Assembly (NCBI GenBank): GCA_003152275.1 | Contig: PLZU01000041.1 | Span: 38,342-102,341 of the forward strand | Origin: Actinomycetota bacterium | GTDB taxonomy: Bacteria > Actinomycetota > Thermoleophilia > Gaiellales > Gaiellaceae | Length of the DNA: 64,000 bases | Reading direction: 5' to 3' | Part shown: one piece after another, positions 33,942-42,502 of the stretch | How positions within the stretch are numbered: the stretch's first letter is position 1 | How the letters are laid out: the number at the start of each line of letters is the position of its first letter | Made by a program: the position numbers and the translations under genes | Notes under the pieces: generated by a model | Told to the model about the DNA's origin: nothing | The model's database searches: none | The model's input: the letters and a program-made list of their open reading frames with translations, nothing else

Positions 33942-35608
33942 CGCAGCGTGACGGTCGTGCAGCTCTGCGGCGAGGGTGCCCCACCCGACGAGACGCTGTG
34001 CACGCAGTACGAGAGCGTTCCGTGCAGCTTCTTCGCGGGTCGCCAGGAAACGAAGTAGAGCTTGCCGGCGTGCAATGCTGCTTTCGGAGTCGTCGTGGTG
34101 AATACGACAGCTTTCTTCGTGCGCACGATGACGACCGTGCGCACGCCACTGCCGTCGGCGAGCGAGCGGTACACGAGTCGCACGGACGTGCCTGCGCGCG
34201 CGGCCACATGCACGGCGCGCACAGCGGGCGGCGCGGCAGTGAGCACCGGAGGCGGCGGTGCGCCGGCTGCGGTGATCGCGACGGACGCGACAGTCGTCGC
34301 CCACCCGCGCGCGCCCGCGACCTCGGTACCGGCCTCGCCCGCCACCCAGACAAGACCCGGATTCCCCGGGTCGCGCGCAGCGCCGAAGTAGTCGCCGTAG
34401 CGGTCTCCGAGATAGGCGCCGGCGCTTTGCGCGATCACCACCGGATCCGTGAACGTTCCATCCGGCGTGCGCCCGACGGCGACGACCTCCGGGTTCACGG
34501 AGACTCCCGACTCGCCGTACACGACCACGAGGTTGCCGGAGCCGTCCGGCTGGAGCGCCGGATAGAAGATGTGCGCACCGGACTGCGAAAGGTTGCTGTC
34601 CATCGTGACCGTGCCGGTCGCCGTCGCGAGCTCCGTGATCCGCGCGCACGAGCGGATGAGGGAATCGCCGGCCGGCTGGCACGCGGTGTTCGCCGTGAAC
34701 CACAGCCGGCCGTTTTCCCACACCGACTCGAGCACGCGGTCGTCGTTCGTGTCGATCTCCGGCTGTGCGCGCCCGGCTGGGGTCGGTGGCTGTGCCGCGA
34801 ACGGCGGCCTGGAAAGCCGCATGATCGACGGCGTGGCGATCTCGTTGAAGCTCACCGCCGCGGGAGGAATCCCGTCGACCGCGAAGAGATGAACGACACG
34901 CGACGACGGCTCGTTGACCGAGACGACGTACTCCGTCGAGGTCGGTGAGAGCGACTGCACGGGTGCGAAGCTCGAAAAATCGGAGTCGGGGCCGTCTGTC
35001 GTGAAGTCGGGTTTCGTCGAACCGGCGAGCAACTCTTGTTTGTTCACGACCCAGAGCTCGCTGCCGATCGCCTCCGAACCGCCTTCGCTGCAGTTCTGGA
35101 AGATGTCGGCGCCGAGAACGACGATCCCGTCGGCGATGCCGAGGCGCGGCTGGTCGGCGCAGCCCGGCGCCAGGTACGAGCTGATCGTCCAGCTCGCCGT
35201 CGGGTCACCGTTCGTCGAGACTGCGAGCAGAACGCTGTTCGTGTCGAGATCGGAGATGGACGCGAACCAGCGGCCGCTCAACGCGTCGTAGGCGATACGC
35301 GGGTCGGTCAGACGATCGCCGCCGCTCTCGAAGAACGCGGAAAGCTGCTCCGTCTGGAGCGTCTGGGCCGTCGCACTGTCCGTTCGCCACGTGCGCTCGG
35401 CGAGGTTCACCATCTCGACGACGAAGCCGGGCCCCGCGGCGACCTGCACGTCGGGCGGCTCGAAGCCGCCGGCGGCGACGTCGTCCAGTCCGGCCAGCGT
35501 TTGCGTCGCGGTCGCGACGGGACCGCCGGCCGCTGCGACCGAACCGGCGAAAACGAGTGCCGCAACGGCGGCTAGGACAAGCCGGCGCGACAGAGCCTGT
35601 CGTTCCAA
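33938..35608 (-). CDS. secreted beta-propeller-like protein of unknown function
   Basis: About 556 residues. After a probable signal (RRLVLAAVAALVFAGSVAAAG) there are several similar stretches of the type DPRIAYDALSGRWFASISDL, QPRLGIADGIVVLGADIF and YPALQPDGSGNLVVVYGES, each like one blade of a sialidase/WD-like propeller. A fibronectin-like C-terminal domain (VRAVHVAARAGTSVRLVYRS) follows. No catalytic motif is obvious. Start chosen as TTG 35608, overlapping the upstream secreted-protein gene by 37 bases, because no nearer start exists before the signal peptide. Likely extracellular or wall-bound. Confidence 0.7.
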   Translation of the reverse strand: MERQALSRRLVLAAVAALVFAGSVAAAGGPVATATQTLAGLDDVAAGGFEPPDVQVAAGPGFVVEMVNLAERTWRTDSATAQTLQTEQLSAFFESGGDRLTDPRIAYDALSGRWFASISDLDTNSVLLAVSTNGDPTASWTISSYLAPGCADQPRLGIADGIVVLGADIFQNCSEGGSEAIGSELWVVNKQELLAGSTKPDFTTDGPDSDFSSFAPVQSLSPTSTEYVVSVNEPSSRVVHLFAVDGIPPAAVSFNEIATPSIMRLSRPPFAAQPPTPAGRAQPEIDTNDDRVLESVWENGRLWFTANTACQPAGDSLIRSCARITELATATGTVTMDSNLSQSGAHIFYPALQPDGSGNLVVVYGESGVSVNPEVVAVGRTPDGTFTDPVVIAQSAGAYLGDRYGDYFGAARDPGNPGLVWVAGEAGTEVAGARGWATTVASVAITAAGAPPPPVLTAAPPAVRAVHVAARAGTSVRLVYRSLADGSGVRTVVIVRTKKAVVFTTTTPKAALHAGKLYFVSWRPAKKLHGTLSYCVHSVSSGGAPSPQSCTTVTLR

Positions 35609-36528
35609 GAGAGCAGCACGTCTGACTGCTGCTGCTGCCAGGAGACGTCTTCGGTGTTCGACCGGTCGTACGGATGCAGCCCTTGCACGATGGCCGCGAC
35701 GTTCGGCGTCACACCGGGGCCGCTCGCGGTCAGCCGGTACTTCTCGCCCGTGCCGGGGCCACGCAGAGCCGTCCACCCCGGCGGGTGCTGGTAGCCGCCC
35801 TTGGTTGGATCGAACGGATAGAAGCCGTAACAGAAGACGCCAGTCGGGTTGTGCGAAACGAACGAGTTCTCGCGCCGCCAGCCTTGACCGTACACCGAGT
35901 TGAACGTGTCGAGATAGATGAGGCTGCCGAAGCCGTCGGTCGGCGCGCCGTAGCGCGTCGTGCCGAAGCCGTAGACCGGCTGGCCGCGATAGGTGAGCCG
36001 GCCGAAGAGCGCCTGGAAGCGGCCGCCGTACACCCAGTTGGAGCCGGTCTCGAGCCGGGCAGGCTCGCCGGTCCAGTGTGAGACCTCGAGCCACTGCGCG
36101 CTGAACTTCGGAGCCCATGGCGTGAATCCGAGATCCGGCAGCGGTTGCGGCCAGCTTTGCGCGGCCCAGTACGACCCGTCAGGCGCCTTGCACGCCGCGA
36201 CGACGTTCGGAAGCGCGGGTCCGTCGTAGCGCCCGCAGGCCGAGCCGAAGTGCTTCCAGTAGATCGTGTGGTGCGATCCCCACCCGCCGGAGTAGTCGAG
36301 CTTGAACTTCGCCTGGTGGGCGCCTTCCGTGGGAGCGATCGCGTTGATCGCGCCCCACACGAGCACGTGATGGACGCCGTCGGTCTTGCGGTAGGTCAAG
36401 AGCGCCTCGCCCTTCGCGTTGACCGCGATCTTCACGCCGGTGGCGTTGCGGTCGATCAGCTGGGCGGCCGAGGCGACACCGGGAAGCGCAAGCAGCAGGA
36501 ATAGAGCGGTCAGGAGAACGCGGCGCAC
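35572..36528 (-). CDS. secreted protein of unknown function
   Basis: 318 residues with a clear signal peptide (MRRVLLTALFLLLALPGVAS, cleavage before AQL). Mature part is rich in Gly, Trp and aromatic residues: GGWGSHHTIYWKHFGSACG, WPQPLPDLGFTPW, and FCYGFYPFDPTKGG; four or so cysteines may form disulfides. I do not recognise a family. It is followed by, and overlaps, the propeller-like gene, suggesting a secreted pair. Good ATG start. Confidence 0.75.
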   Translation of the reverse strand: MRRVLLTALFLLLALPGVASAAQLIDRNATGVKIAVNAKGEALLTYRKTDGVHHVLVWGAINAIAPTEGAHQAKFKLDYSGGWGSHHTIYWKHFGSACGRYDGPALPNVVAACKAPDGSYWAAQSWPQPLPDLGFTPWAPKFSAQWLEVSHWTGEPARLETGSNWVYGGRFQALFGRLTYRGQPVYGFGTTRYGAPTDGFGSLIYLDTFNSVYGQGWRRENSFVSHNPTGVFCYGFYPFDPTKGGYQHPPGWTALRGPGTGEKYRLTASGPGVTPNVAAIVQGLHPYDRSNTEDVSWQQQQSDVLLSWNDRLCRAGLS

Positions 36529-36589
36529 GCTCGCAGCGTGCCCTCGGGTGGCGAGACCGCCTATCCCCCCAAAGTGGTAAGGGGACGGC

Positions 36590-37744
36590 TCAGAAGCGGG
36601 CGACAGCGTCGAGATGACGCTCGTAGGCGCCGCTCGACACGATTTCCGTCAGCTGCGCGACGGTGGCCTCCAGCTCCTCCTCACTGTTGTAGAGGTGCGG
36701 CCCGAGCCGGATGCCCGCATCGGGGCGGAAGTCGCAGATGATCCCGCGCTCGCCGAGCTCACGATGCACGGCAGCGTCAGCCGGCGTGCGCACGAGGACG
36801 GTGCCACCGCGGCGGGCCGGCTCGCGCGGGCTTGCTACCTCGAAGCCGGCGGCATCGAGCCGGTCGATCAGGAGCTGCGTGAGCGCCAGTGAGCGCTCGC
36901 GGATGCGCTCGACGCCGACTTCTTCGATCACGTCGTACCCGGCGGTCGCGGCGTACAGCGCAGGGACGTTCGGCGTGCCGGTGAGGAAGCGGCGGGCGCC
37001 GGCGGCGTACTCGAGCTCGGGCTCGAACGCGAACGGTCGTGCATGGCCCTGCCAGCCGACGAACGTCGGCTCGAGGCGCTCGGCGAGATCGGGGCGCACG
37101 TACAGCCAGCCCGCCCCTGGCCCGCCGCATAGCCACTTGACGCTGCCGCCGACGGCGAAGTCGACCTCGAGTGAGGTGACGTCGAACGGGACGACGCCTG
37201 CCGACTGGTAACAGTCGAGCACGACGTACGCGCCGACTTCGTGCGCGCGCCGCACGATCGGCTCGATGTCCTGGATCTCCCCGTTCTTGAACAGCACGTG
37301 CGAGATCGGCACGAGCAGCGTGCGCTCGTCGATCGCCTCGACGATGGCCGCGTCGTCCTCGACCGCGACGACCTCGAGGTCTGCCTTCGCTTGGTAGAGG
37401 TAGCGAACGGACGGGAAGTTCGCCTCCTCGTAGACGACGCGGTTGCGCACGCCCGATTGCCGGAAACACGAGAGGACGACCTCTTCTGCGACGGTCACGT
37501 TCTGGTGCATCACGGTGCTGCCGGGTGGCGCGCCGATGATGCGGCCGATCTGGTCGCCCACGGTGATCGGCATCTCCCACCAACCCTCACCCCAGGAGCG
37601 GATCCCCCGCTCGCGCCACATGCGCGCGTACTCGAGCAGTCGATCCTCCACCGCGGCGGGCATGGCGGCGAGCGAGTGGTTGATCAGATACGTGCAGTCG
37701 CGGAGGATCGGGAAGCGGTCGCGATAGGCGAGCAGATCCGTCAC
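36590..37744 (-). CDS. class V aminotransferase (kynureninase/cysteine-desulfurase-like)
   Basis: 384-residue PLP enzyme. The pyridoxal lysine lies in GGSVKWLCGGPGAGWLYVR; cofactor contacts are ISHVLFKNGEIQDIEP and YVVLDCYQSAGVVP with the conserved aspartate. The C-terminal small domain carries RGIICDFRPDAGIRLGPHLY, typical of kynureninase-like class V members. GTG start, divergent from the DUF1684 gene. Reaction not assignable; candidates are kynureninase-like hydrolase or isopenicillin-N-epimerase-like proteins. Confidence 0.85.
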   Translation of the reverse strand: MTDLLAYRDRFPILRDCTYLINHSLAAMPAAVEDRLLEYARMWRERGIRSWGEGWWEMPITVGDQIGRIIGAPPGSTVMHQNVTVAEEVVLSCFRQSGVRNRVVYEEANFPSVRYLYQAKADLEVVAVEDDAAIVEAIDERTLLVPISHVLFKNGEIQDIEPIVRRAHEVGAYVVLDCYQSAGVVPFDVTSLEVDFAVGGSVKWLCGGPGAGWLYVRPDLAERLEPTFVGWQGHARPFAFEPELEYAAGARRFLTGTPNVPALYAATAGYDVIEEVGVERIRERSLALTQLLIDRLDAAGFEVASPREPARRGGTVLVRTPADAAVHRELGERGIICDFRPDAGIRLGPHLYNSEEELEATVAQLTEIVSSGAYERHLDAVARF

Positions 37745-37827
37745 GCGACCGAAAGCGTATAACGCGGGACGCGGACGAGCTCATACTCCTCGACTGGAAA
37801 CGCCAAATCTTTGCGCTCTACGCCGAG

Positions 37828-38589
37828 GTGCGCGCAGCCGACGGTCCCGAATCGGCGTGGCAGCGGTGGTGCACAATCCGGGCCCGGCTCTACCGCACGC
37901 ATCCGCAATCGCCTCGCATCGGTGGCGAGCCGGCGTACTTTCCGTACGACCCAGAGCTCCGGTTCGAAGCGTCCGTCGAGCAGGTGCAGGCGGCACCGCT
38001 CGAGATCGAGGGCAGCGGAGGCAGCACGACCCGCTTTCGCCGCTTTGGGCTCGCGCGGTTCAGCGACACGGCAGTCGATCTCTACTGGCTCGAGGCCTAC
38101 GACGGTGGCGTCTTCCTGCCTTTCCGCGACGGGACGAGCGGACACGAAACGTATGGCGCCGGCCGCTACCTGCTCGACACCGTGAAGGGCGCCGACCTCG
38201 GCGGAGGGGACGGCACGCTCGTGCTCGACTTCAACTTCGCGTTCAACCCTTCGTGTGCGTGGAGTGACGCGTGGGCGTGCCCGCTTGCGAACTGGTTGGC
38301 GCGTCGCATCGAAGCCGGGGAGCTGAACCCGAGAAGCGGTGTCAGACACCCCGGAGGGTGTCTGACACCAGGCTCGCGCTTCGCTCAGACCTCCTGGAGG
38401 CTTCGCGCGCCAGGCCCCACGTATTTCGCGGACGGCCGCACGAGCACCCCAAGCCGCTTCTGCTCGAGAATGTGCGCCGACCAGCCGGCCGTCCGTGAGC
38501 ACGCGAACATCGCCGGGGCGAGGTTCGGCGGGATCTCTGCGACGTCGAGCACGATCGCCGACCAGAACTCGACGTTCGTGTACGAGTGA
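37828..38589 (+). CDS. DUF1684 family protein with abnormal ends
   Basis: DUF1684 core is clear: ESAWQRWCTIRARLYRTHPQ, YFPYDPELRF, YGAGRYLLDTVKGADLG, LVLDFNFAFNPSCAWSDAWA, ending near IEAGE. Two oddities. The frame stays open upstream of the GTG used here, and typical residues (LLDWKRQIFALYAEV) precede it with no ATG, GTG or TTG. At the 3' end the normal terminus runs directly into the palindrome at 38338 and continues, without a stop, 205 bases antisense into gltA. The gene may have lost its stop through repeat insertion. About 165 residues are genuine. Confidence 0.7.
   Translation: MRAADGPESAWQRWCTIRARLYRTHPQSPRIGGEPAYFPYDPELRFEASVEQVQAAPLEIEGSGGSTTRFRRFGLARFSDTAVDLYWLEAYDGGVFLPFRDGTSGHETYGAGRYLLDTVKGADLGGGDGTLVLDFNFAFNPSCAWSDAWACPLANWLARRIEAGELNPRSGVRHPGGCLTPGSRFAQTSWRLRAPGPTYFADGRTSTPSRFCSRMCADQPAVREHANIAGARFGGISATSSTIADQNSTFVYE
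38338..38369. repeat. GTGTCAGACAC-type palindrome, perfect 14-base arms
   Basis: Arms GGTGTCAGACACCC (38338-38351) and GGGTGTCTGACACC (38356-38369) flank a 4-base loop; each arm contains GGTGTC-A-GACACC, so the element is a palindrome of palindromes. It sits exactly at the end of the DUF1684 coding region and 15 bases from the convergent gltA stop. A related element with core GGGGTC-T-GACCCC is at 56422-56459. It may act as a bidirectional terminator or be mobile. Confidence 0.75.
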
Positions 38590-39455
38590 TCCGGATGCTT
38601 CTTCGCGATCGCCTCGTGCGCCGCCTGCTCGAGCGCCTCCGCGACCTCGACCCGCGGAGAGCCGAGCTCTTTCGCGGTTTTCTTGAGCAGGCGCGAGCGC
38701 GGGTCCTCGGCGCGGTAGATGCGATGGCCGAATCCCATGATCCGGGCCTTGCGTGCGAGCGCCTCGCTCACCCACTTCTCCGCGTCGCCCATCTCCGCGA
38801 CCGCATCGAGCATCGGCAGCACTCGCGCGGGTGCGCCTCCGTGCAGCGGGCCGGAGAGCGCGCCAACCGCTGACGAGAGCGCGGCGCCGCAGTCGGCGCC
38901 CGTCGAGGCGACGATGCGAGCCGTAAAGGTCGACGCGTTCAGCCCATGCTCGGCCGTGCAGATCCAGTACGTGTCGATCGCCTTCGCGTGTGCCTCGTTC
39001 ACCTCGCCGCGCCACGCGAGCAGGAAGCGCTCGGCAGCTGTCCCGCCCTCCAGCACCTTCTCCTGCGGCACGGGCGGCTTGTCCGCGCCGCGGGCGGACT
39101 GCGCGACGATCGACAGTGCAGCCGCCGACAGACGGCGCAGGTCTTCCTTCGCCTGATCGTCGTCGATGTCAATCAGCTGCGCGAGCTGCCACTTGCCGCC
39201 GAGCGACGCGAGCGCCGCTTGCAGGTCGGACATGTGGCCGCCGGTCCGGAACTCGAGCTCGCAGTACGCTGCCGGCAGGCCCGGCTCGAGCGACTCGTCG
39301 ACGAGGAGGCCCCACACCTTCTCGAAGTGAACGTGGCCGACGAGATCCTCGATATTCACTCCGCGATAGCGGAGCTCACCGCCTTCTCTATCCGGCTCCG
39401 CGATCTCCGTCTCAACCGCGACGACGCCGGCGAGGCCTGGGCTGAACTCGTTCAT
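38385..39455 (-). CDS. gltA: citrate synthase
   Basis: 356-residue citrate synthase of the short bacterial type, condensing acetyl-CoA with oxaloacetate. Catalytic parts: AEHGLNASTFTARI with the first histidine, GPLHGGAPARVLPML with the second, GFGHRIYRAEDPRSRLLK, and the late FACSRTAGWSAHILEQ. N-terminal ELRYRGVNIEDLVGH is typical. Starts ATG; the upstream ornithine-cyclodeaminase-like gene is coupled to it by a 4-base overlap. 2-Methylcitrate synthase is a possible alternative. Confidence 0.9.
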   Translation of the reverse strand: MNEFSPGLAGVVAVETEIAEPDREGGELRYRGVNIEDLVGHVHFEKVWGLLVDESLEPGLPAAYCELEFRTGGHMSDLQAALASLGGKWQLAQLIDIDDDQAKEDLRRLSAAALSIVAQSARGADKPPVPQEKVLEGGTAAERFLLAWRGEVNEAHAKAIDTYWICTAEHGLNASTFTARIVASTGADCGAALSSAVGALSGPLHGGAPARVLPMLDAVAEMGDAEKWVSEALARKARIMGFGHRIYRAEDPRSRLLKKTAKELGSPRVEVAEALEQAAHEAIAKKHPDHSYTNVEFWSAIVLDVAEIPPNLAPAMFACSRTAGWSAHILEQKRLGVLVRPSAKYVGPGARSLQEV

Positions 39456-40396
39456 GCGTGGATCTCCTCCAACTCGATCTCCAACCCGACTTCCCGTTCT
39501 CTGGCGCTAGCCAACACGAGGGCCGCGGCCGCGAGGTCCTGGACGGCGACGCCGACCGACTTGTACAGCGTAATTTCCACCGGGGTGGCTCGGCCGCGCC
39601 TACTGCCGCTCACGAGCTCCCCCAGCTCGGCGACGGAGGCAGGATCGATGCCCGAGAGCTCCGGCGCACCTCCGGGCGGCGGGGCGAAAGACGACTCGCG
39701 CGACTCGACGACGATCGTCGCAGCGCGGACGAGCTCCGGGTCGAGCTCCGATCCGGGCACGTTGTAGCCGACCGAGCTCACATGCGTCCCAGGGGCCACC
39801 CATTCGGCACGGACGACGGGCTCGGCGGAGTGCGTGGCGGCCGCAACGACATCAGCTCCGCGGACGGCATCCTCGAAGGAGGTCGCGCGCGCGCCGAGCT
39901 CTGCGGCAAGCGCGGTGGTCTTCTCGCGGTCGCGGCCGGCGATCCGGATCTCCGCCCAGTCGCGCACCAGCGCGAACGCGCGCGCATGCGTGCGCGCCTG
40001 CACGCCCGTGCCGATGATCGCGAGGATCTTGGCATCGGCTCTTGCGAGCAAGCGCGCGGCGAGTGCTGCCGCAGCGGCCGTGCGCGTCGCAGTGATGTAG
40101 GTCCCGTCCATCAGCGCGATCGGCGAGCCGTTCTCCGGATCGAACAACACGATCGCCGCCTGGTGCGACGGGCGGTCGGTGTTGTGCGGGAAGAGCGTCA
40201 CGAGCTTGCAGCCGAGACCTGCGGACGGCAGGTACGCCGGCATCGCGCCGAGCAGTCCCTTGGCCGTCATCGCCGCAATCCGTGGCGGCATCGACGTCGC
40301 GCCGGACGAGAGCTCCTCGTGCGCCCACGCAAGCGCGCCCATGAGCTCATCGAGGTCGAGCAGTTCTTCCACCTGGGCGCGTGTGAGCACGAGCAT
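39452..40396 (-). CDS. ornithine cyclodeaminase/mu-crystallin family protein
   Basis: 314-residue NAD(P)-dependent enzyme. Landmarks are LGAMPAYLPSAGLGCKLVTL with the substrate lysine, FDPENGSPIALMDGTYITAT, the Rossmann loop LAIIGTGVQARTHARAF, and VAAATHSAEPVV. Family members act as ornithine cyclodeaminase, alanine dehydrogenase or ketimine reductase, which cannot be separated here. GTG/ATG choice: ATG at 40396. Overlaps the gltA start by 4 bases; an odd partner for citrate synthase, perhaps a supply of keto acids. Confidence 0.87.
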   Translation of the reverse strand: MLVLTRAQVEELLDLDELMGALAWAHEELSSGATSMPPRIAAMTAKGLLGAMPAYLPSAGLGCKLVTLFPHNTDRPSHQAAIVLFDPENGSPIALMDGTYITATRTAAAAALAARLLARADAKILAIIGTGVQARTHARAFALVRDWAEIRIAGRDREKTTALAAELGARATSFEDAVRGADVVAAATHSAEPVVRAEWVAPGTHVSSVGYNVPGSELDPELVRAATIVVESRESSFAPPPGGAPELSGIDPASVAELGELVSGSRRGRATPVEITLYKSVGVAVQDLAAAALVLASAREREVGLEIELEEIHA

Positions 40397-40444
40397 CGTG
40401 AAAGACGTTACCCGCCTCGGCGAACCTGCGGCCCAACAGGCGGA

Positions 40445-40463
40445 GCTAACGCGAAGCGTTAGC
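40445..40463. repeat. inverted repeat GCTAACGC-GAA-GCGTTAGC
   Basis: 8-base perfect arms with a 3-base loop in the 221-base gap upstream of the cyclodeaminase gene. The gap also holds hairpins at 40559-40588 and 40605-40632 and no coding sequence I can support. Confidence 0.6.
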
Positions 40464-40558
40464 GAAGACCGAGTTCAGTCGGCCGGGGATGGCGGAGCCA
40501 CCACCGGCCGACCGGGGTAGCCAACCCATCCAAAGCGCCGGCCGCGAAAGAGCACGGA

Positions 40559-40588
40559 GCGCGCCGGAGACCGCGCTCTCCGGCGCGC
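40559..40588. repeat. 12-base-arm hairpin with core GAGACCGCGCTCTC
   Basis: Arms GCGCGCCGGAGA and TCTCCGGCGCGC enclose the loop CCGCGC. The 14-base core GAGACCGCGCTCTC (40567-40580) recurs exactly at 50397-50410 in another intergenic hairpin, with different outer arms that still pair. Confidence 0.7.
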
Positions 40589-40604
40589 GGAGTTCCTTCT
40601 CCAC

Positions 40605-40632
40605 ACGCTGGTCGGCGTCAGCCGACCAGCGT
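40605..40632 (-). terminator. hairpin at the end of the YjbQ-like gene
   Basis: Perfect 12-base arms (40605-40616 and 40621-40632), 4-base loop GTCA containing the gene's stop codon region (40618-40620). No T run follows. Likely the 3' boundary structure of the hopanoid operon transcript. Confidence 0.55.
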
Positions 40633-41004
40633 TAAGGACCAGTCGGTGCGATGCTCGGCATCGAGCGAGAAGAGCATGATGCGCTGCCACTGGCCGAGGC
40701 AGAGGTCGCCCCCCTTGAACGGCACCTGCTCGGTCCGAGAGCCGAGCAGGGCATGCACGAGGCGTTCGCGCGAGGGGGCATCGCCCGGAACGACACGCTC
40801 GAGCAGGCACTCGAGGTCCTCGAAGAAGCCCGTTTCGCGCTCTTGCACTCGGACGAGCGACAGGCCGTGAGTCGCGCAGATGTAGGCGATGCCGTCACGC
40901 CGCTCGGAGCGCGCAACGCTCTGCGCAACCTCGTTCGTGATGTCCATCACCGACAGCGTCGGCAGCGCCGCCGCGATCGAGTACGGGACTTCGATGCTCG
41001 TCAT
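40618..41004 (-). CDS. YjbQ/UPF0047 family protein
   Basis: 128-residue single-domain protein of the YjbQ family, some of which show thiamine-phosphate-synthase-like activity. The C-terminal strand GQWQRIMLFSLDAEHRTDW is characteristic. The usual histidine motif HTTAGLTIN reads ATHGLSLVRVQE, and the NAHAHL motif is replaced by RLVHALLG, so the standard active site is largely absent. Overlaps the ispH stop by 4 bases; last gene of the hopanoid operon. Role there unknown. Confidence 0.75.
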   Translation of the reverse strand: MTSIEVPYSIAAALPTLSVMDITNEVAQSVARSERRDGIAYICATHGLSLVRVQERETGFFEDLECLLERVVPGDAPSRERLVHALLGSRTEQVPFKGGDLCLGQWQRIMLFSLDAEHRTDWSLTLVG

Positions 41005-41930
41005 GCGCGTGCGACCTCCCTCGGCAGTCGGAAGTGAACGTGCTCCCGTGCGACGGTGATCTCCTCGAGCGTTGGGTAGCCGCGCTCGGAGAGATCGCGC
41101 GCGACCGACTGCACGAGCTGCTCAGGGGTCGAGGCTCCCGCGGTCAGGCCGATCGTCTCGTGCCCGGCGATCAGCTCGTCGCCGAGCCGCTCCTCGCCGC
41201 CGATCAACGTCGCCTCCGCGCCCCCGCTGCGCGCCACCTCGACGAGACGCTGTGCATTCGAGCTCGTCTCGGAGCCGATCACGAGGATCAGCGTCGCGCC
41301 CTCGGCCACCATCGCCTTCACCGCGTCCTGGCGGTTCTGGGTCGCGTAACAGATGTCGTCGGCATGCGGCCGGCGCAGCTCGCCCTGGCTCGCCTCGAGC
41401 GCGTCGACGATCGGTGCCACGTCATCGAGCGAAAGCGTCGTTTGCGTGATCACGGCGATCGGCTTGTCGGTCACGAGTGCCCGCGCCTGCTCCGCGGACT
41501 CGATGACGACGGTGGAATCGGGGCGCTCGCCGAGCGTGCCGATCACCTCGACGTGGTTTGCGTGGCCGACGAGCGCGACGAGGTGGCCGCTGTCGGCGTA
41601 GCGGCGCGCTTCGGCATGCACCTTGTTCACGAGCGGGCAGGTCGCGTCGACGACACGCAGTCCCCGCTCCTCCGCACCCTCCTTCACGGAGGGCGCGACG
41701 CCGTGCGCGGAGAGGACGCAGATCTCGCCCGCGGGAATCTCCGACTCGTCCTCGACGAAGACGGCGCCGAGGCCTTCGAGCCGCCGTACGACGTTCTCGT
41801 TGTGGACGATCTGATGGCGAACGTAGACGGGCGCGCCGTGCTGCTCGAGCAGACGTTCGACGATCTCGATCGCGCGATCGACCCCGGCACAGAAGGAACG
41901 CGGTGCCGCAAGCAAGACGCGGCCGCTCAC
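41001..41930 (-). CDS. ispH: 4-hydroxy-3-methylbut-2-enyl diphosphate reductase
   Basis: 309-residue iron-sulfur enzyme giving IPP and DMAPP in the non-mevalonate pathway. The three cluster cysteines are in RSFCAGVDRAIE, DATCPLVNKVH and DDICYATQNRQ; catalytic VLSAHGV, GHANHVEVIG and IGSETSSNAQRLVE are present. GTG 41930 overlaps the hpnG stop (GTGA), placing isoprenoid precursor supply inside the hopanoid operon. Confidence 0.93.
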   Translation of the reverse strand: MSGRVLLAAPRSFCAGVDRAIEIVERLLEQHGAPVYVRHQIVHNENVVRRLEGLGAVFVEDESEIPAGEICVLSAHGVAPSVKEGAEERGLRVVDATCPLVNKVHAEARRYADSGHLVALVGHANHVEVIGTLGERPDSTVVIESAEQARALVTDKPIAVITQTTLSLDDVAPIVDALEASQGELRRPHADDICYATQNRQDAVKAMVAEGATLILVIGSETSSNAQRLVEVARSGGAEATLIGGEERLGDELIAGHETIGLTAGASTPEQLVQSVARDLSERGYPTLEEITVAREHVHFRLPREVARA

Positions 41931-42502
41931 GCGACGGCCTTTTCGAGCGCTTTGAGCGCGACGATGGCACCGAACACCGAGCGCACCCCGTCGGTGCGCT
42001 TCGCGCCGAGCCACCGCAGCAAACCGAGCGCATCCGTGCTCCCATCGGGACGCACGGTCGTATCGACGCCTTCGATCGCGCTCGTGACGTCATCGGAGAT
42101 GACGCGCACGACGCCGGCGAGCCGGCCGCTTCGGGCGAGCACTCCGCTCTCCATGTCGACCGCGTCGGCGCCGCTCGACAAGTGCAGGCGTCTGCGCTCG
42201 AGTGAGTCGTGCACGAGGACATCGGAGCCGAGCACGATCGCCTCGCGCGCGCCCGGAACTCCGAGCGGCCCGCCTTCCCACAACGTTGCGCCGTGCTCGT
42301 CCACGACACGAGTGGCGTCCAGGACCGCACCAACTCCCAATCCGTCGCGCAGCGCGCCCGCGAGCCCGAACGAGACGAGCCGCCCCTTCGGCACGCCGTT
42401 CGCAACGTGCACGCCCACGCGTGCAGCGTTGAGCCCGGCGCGCTTCGCGACGCGCTCCTCCGCAGTCGTCGCGCAGGCGAACGTCAGCCCGTCAGCGTCC
42501 AC
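41927..42502 (-). CDS. hpnG: phosphorylase/nucleosidase, probable adenosylhopane nucleosidase HpnG
   Basis: 191 residues of the PNP/UDP-phosphorylase family. Landmarks: FACATTAEERVAKRAG, VSFGLAGALRDGLGVGAV and SGADAVDMESGVLARSGRL with the ribose-contacting glutamate (DMES). In hopanoid operons this protein removes adenine from adenosylhopane made by HpnH, giving ribosylhopane. Start GTG 42502 lies just inside the end of hpnH, the usual arrangement. Assignment comes from operon position plus family motifs. Confidence 0.8.
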   Translation of the reverse strand: MDADGLTFACATTAEERVAKRAGLNAARVGVHVANGVPKGRLVSFGLAGALRDGLGVGAVLDATRVVDEHGATLWEGGPLGVPGAREAIVLGSDVLVHDSLERRRLHLSSGADAVDMESGVLARSGRLAGVVRVISDDVTSAIEGVDTTVRPDGSTDALGLLRWLGAKRTDGVRSVFGAIVALKALEKAVA

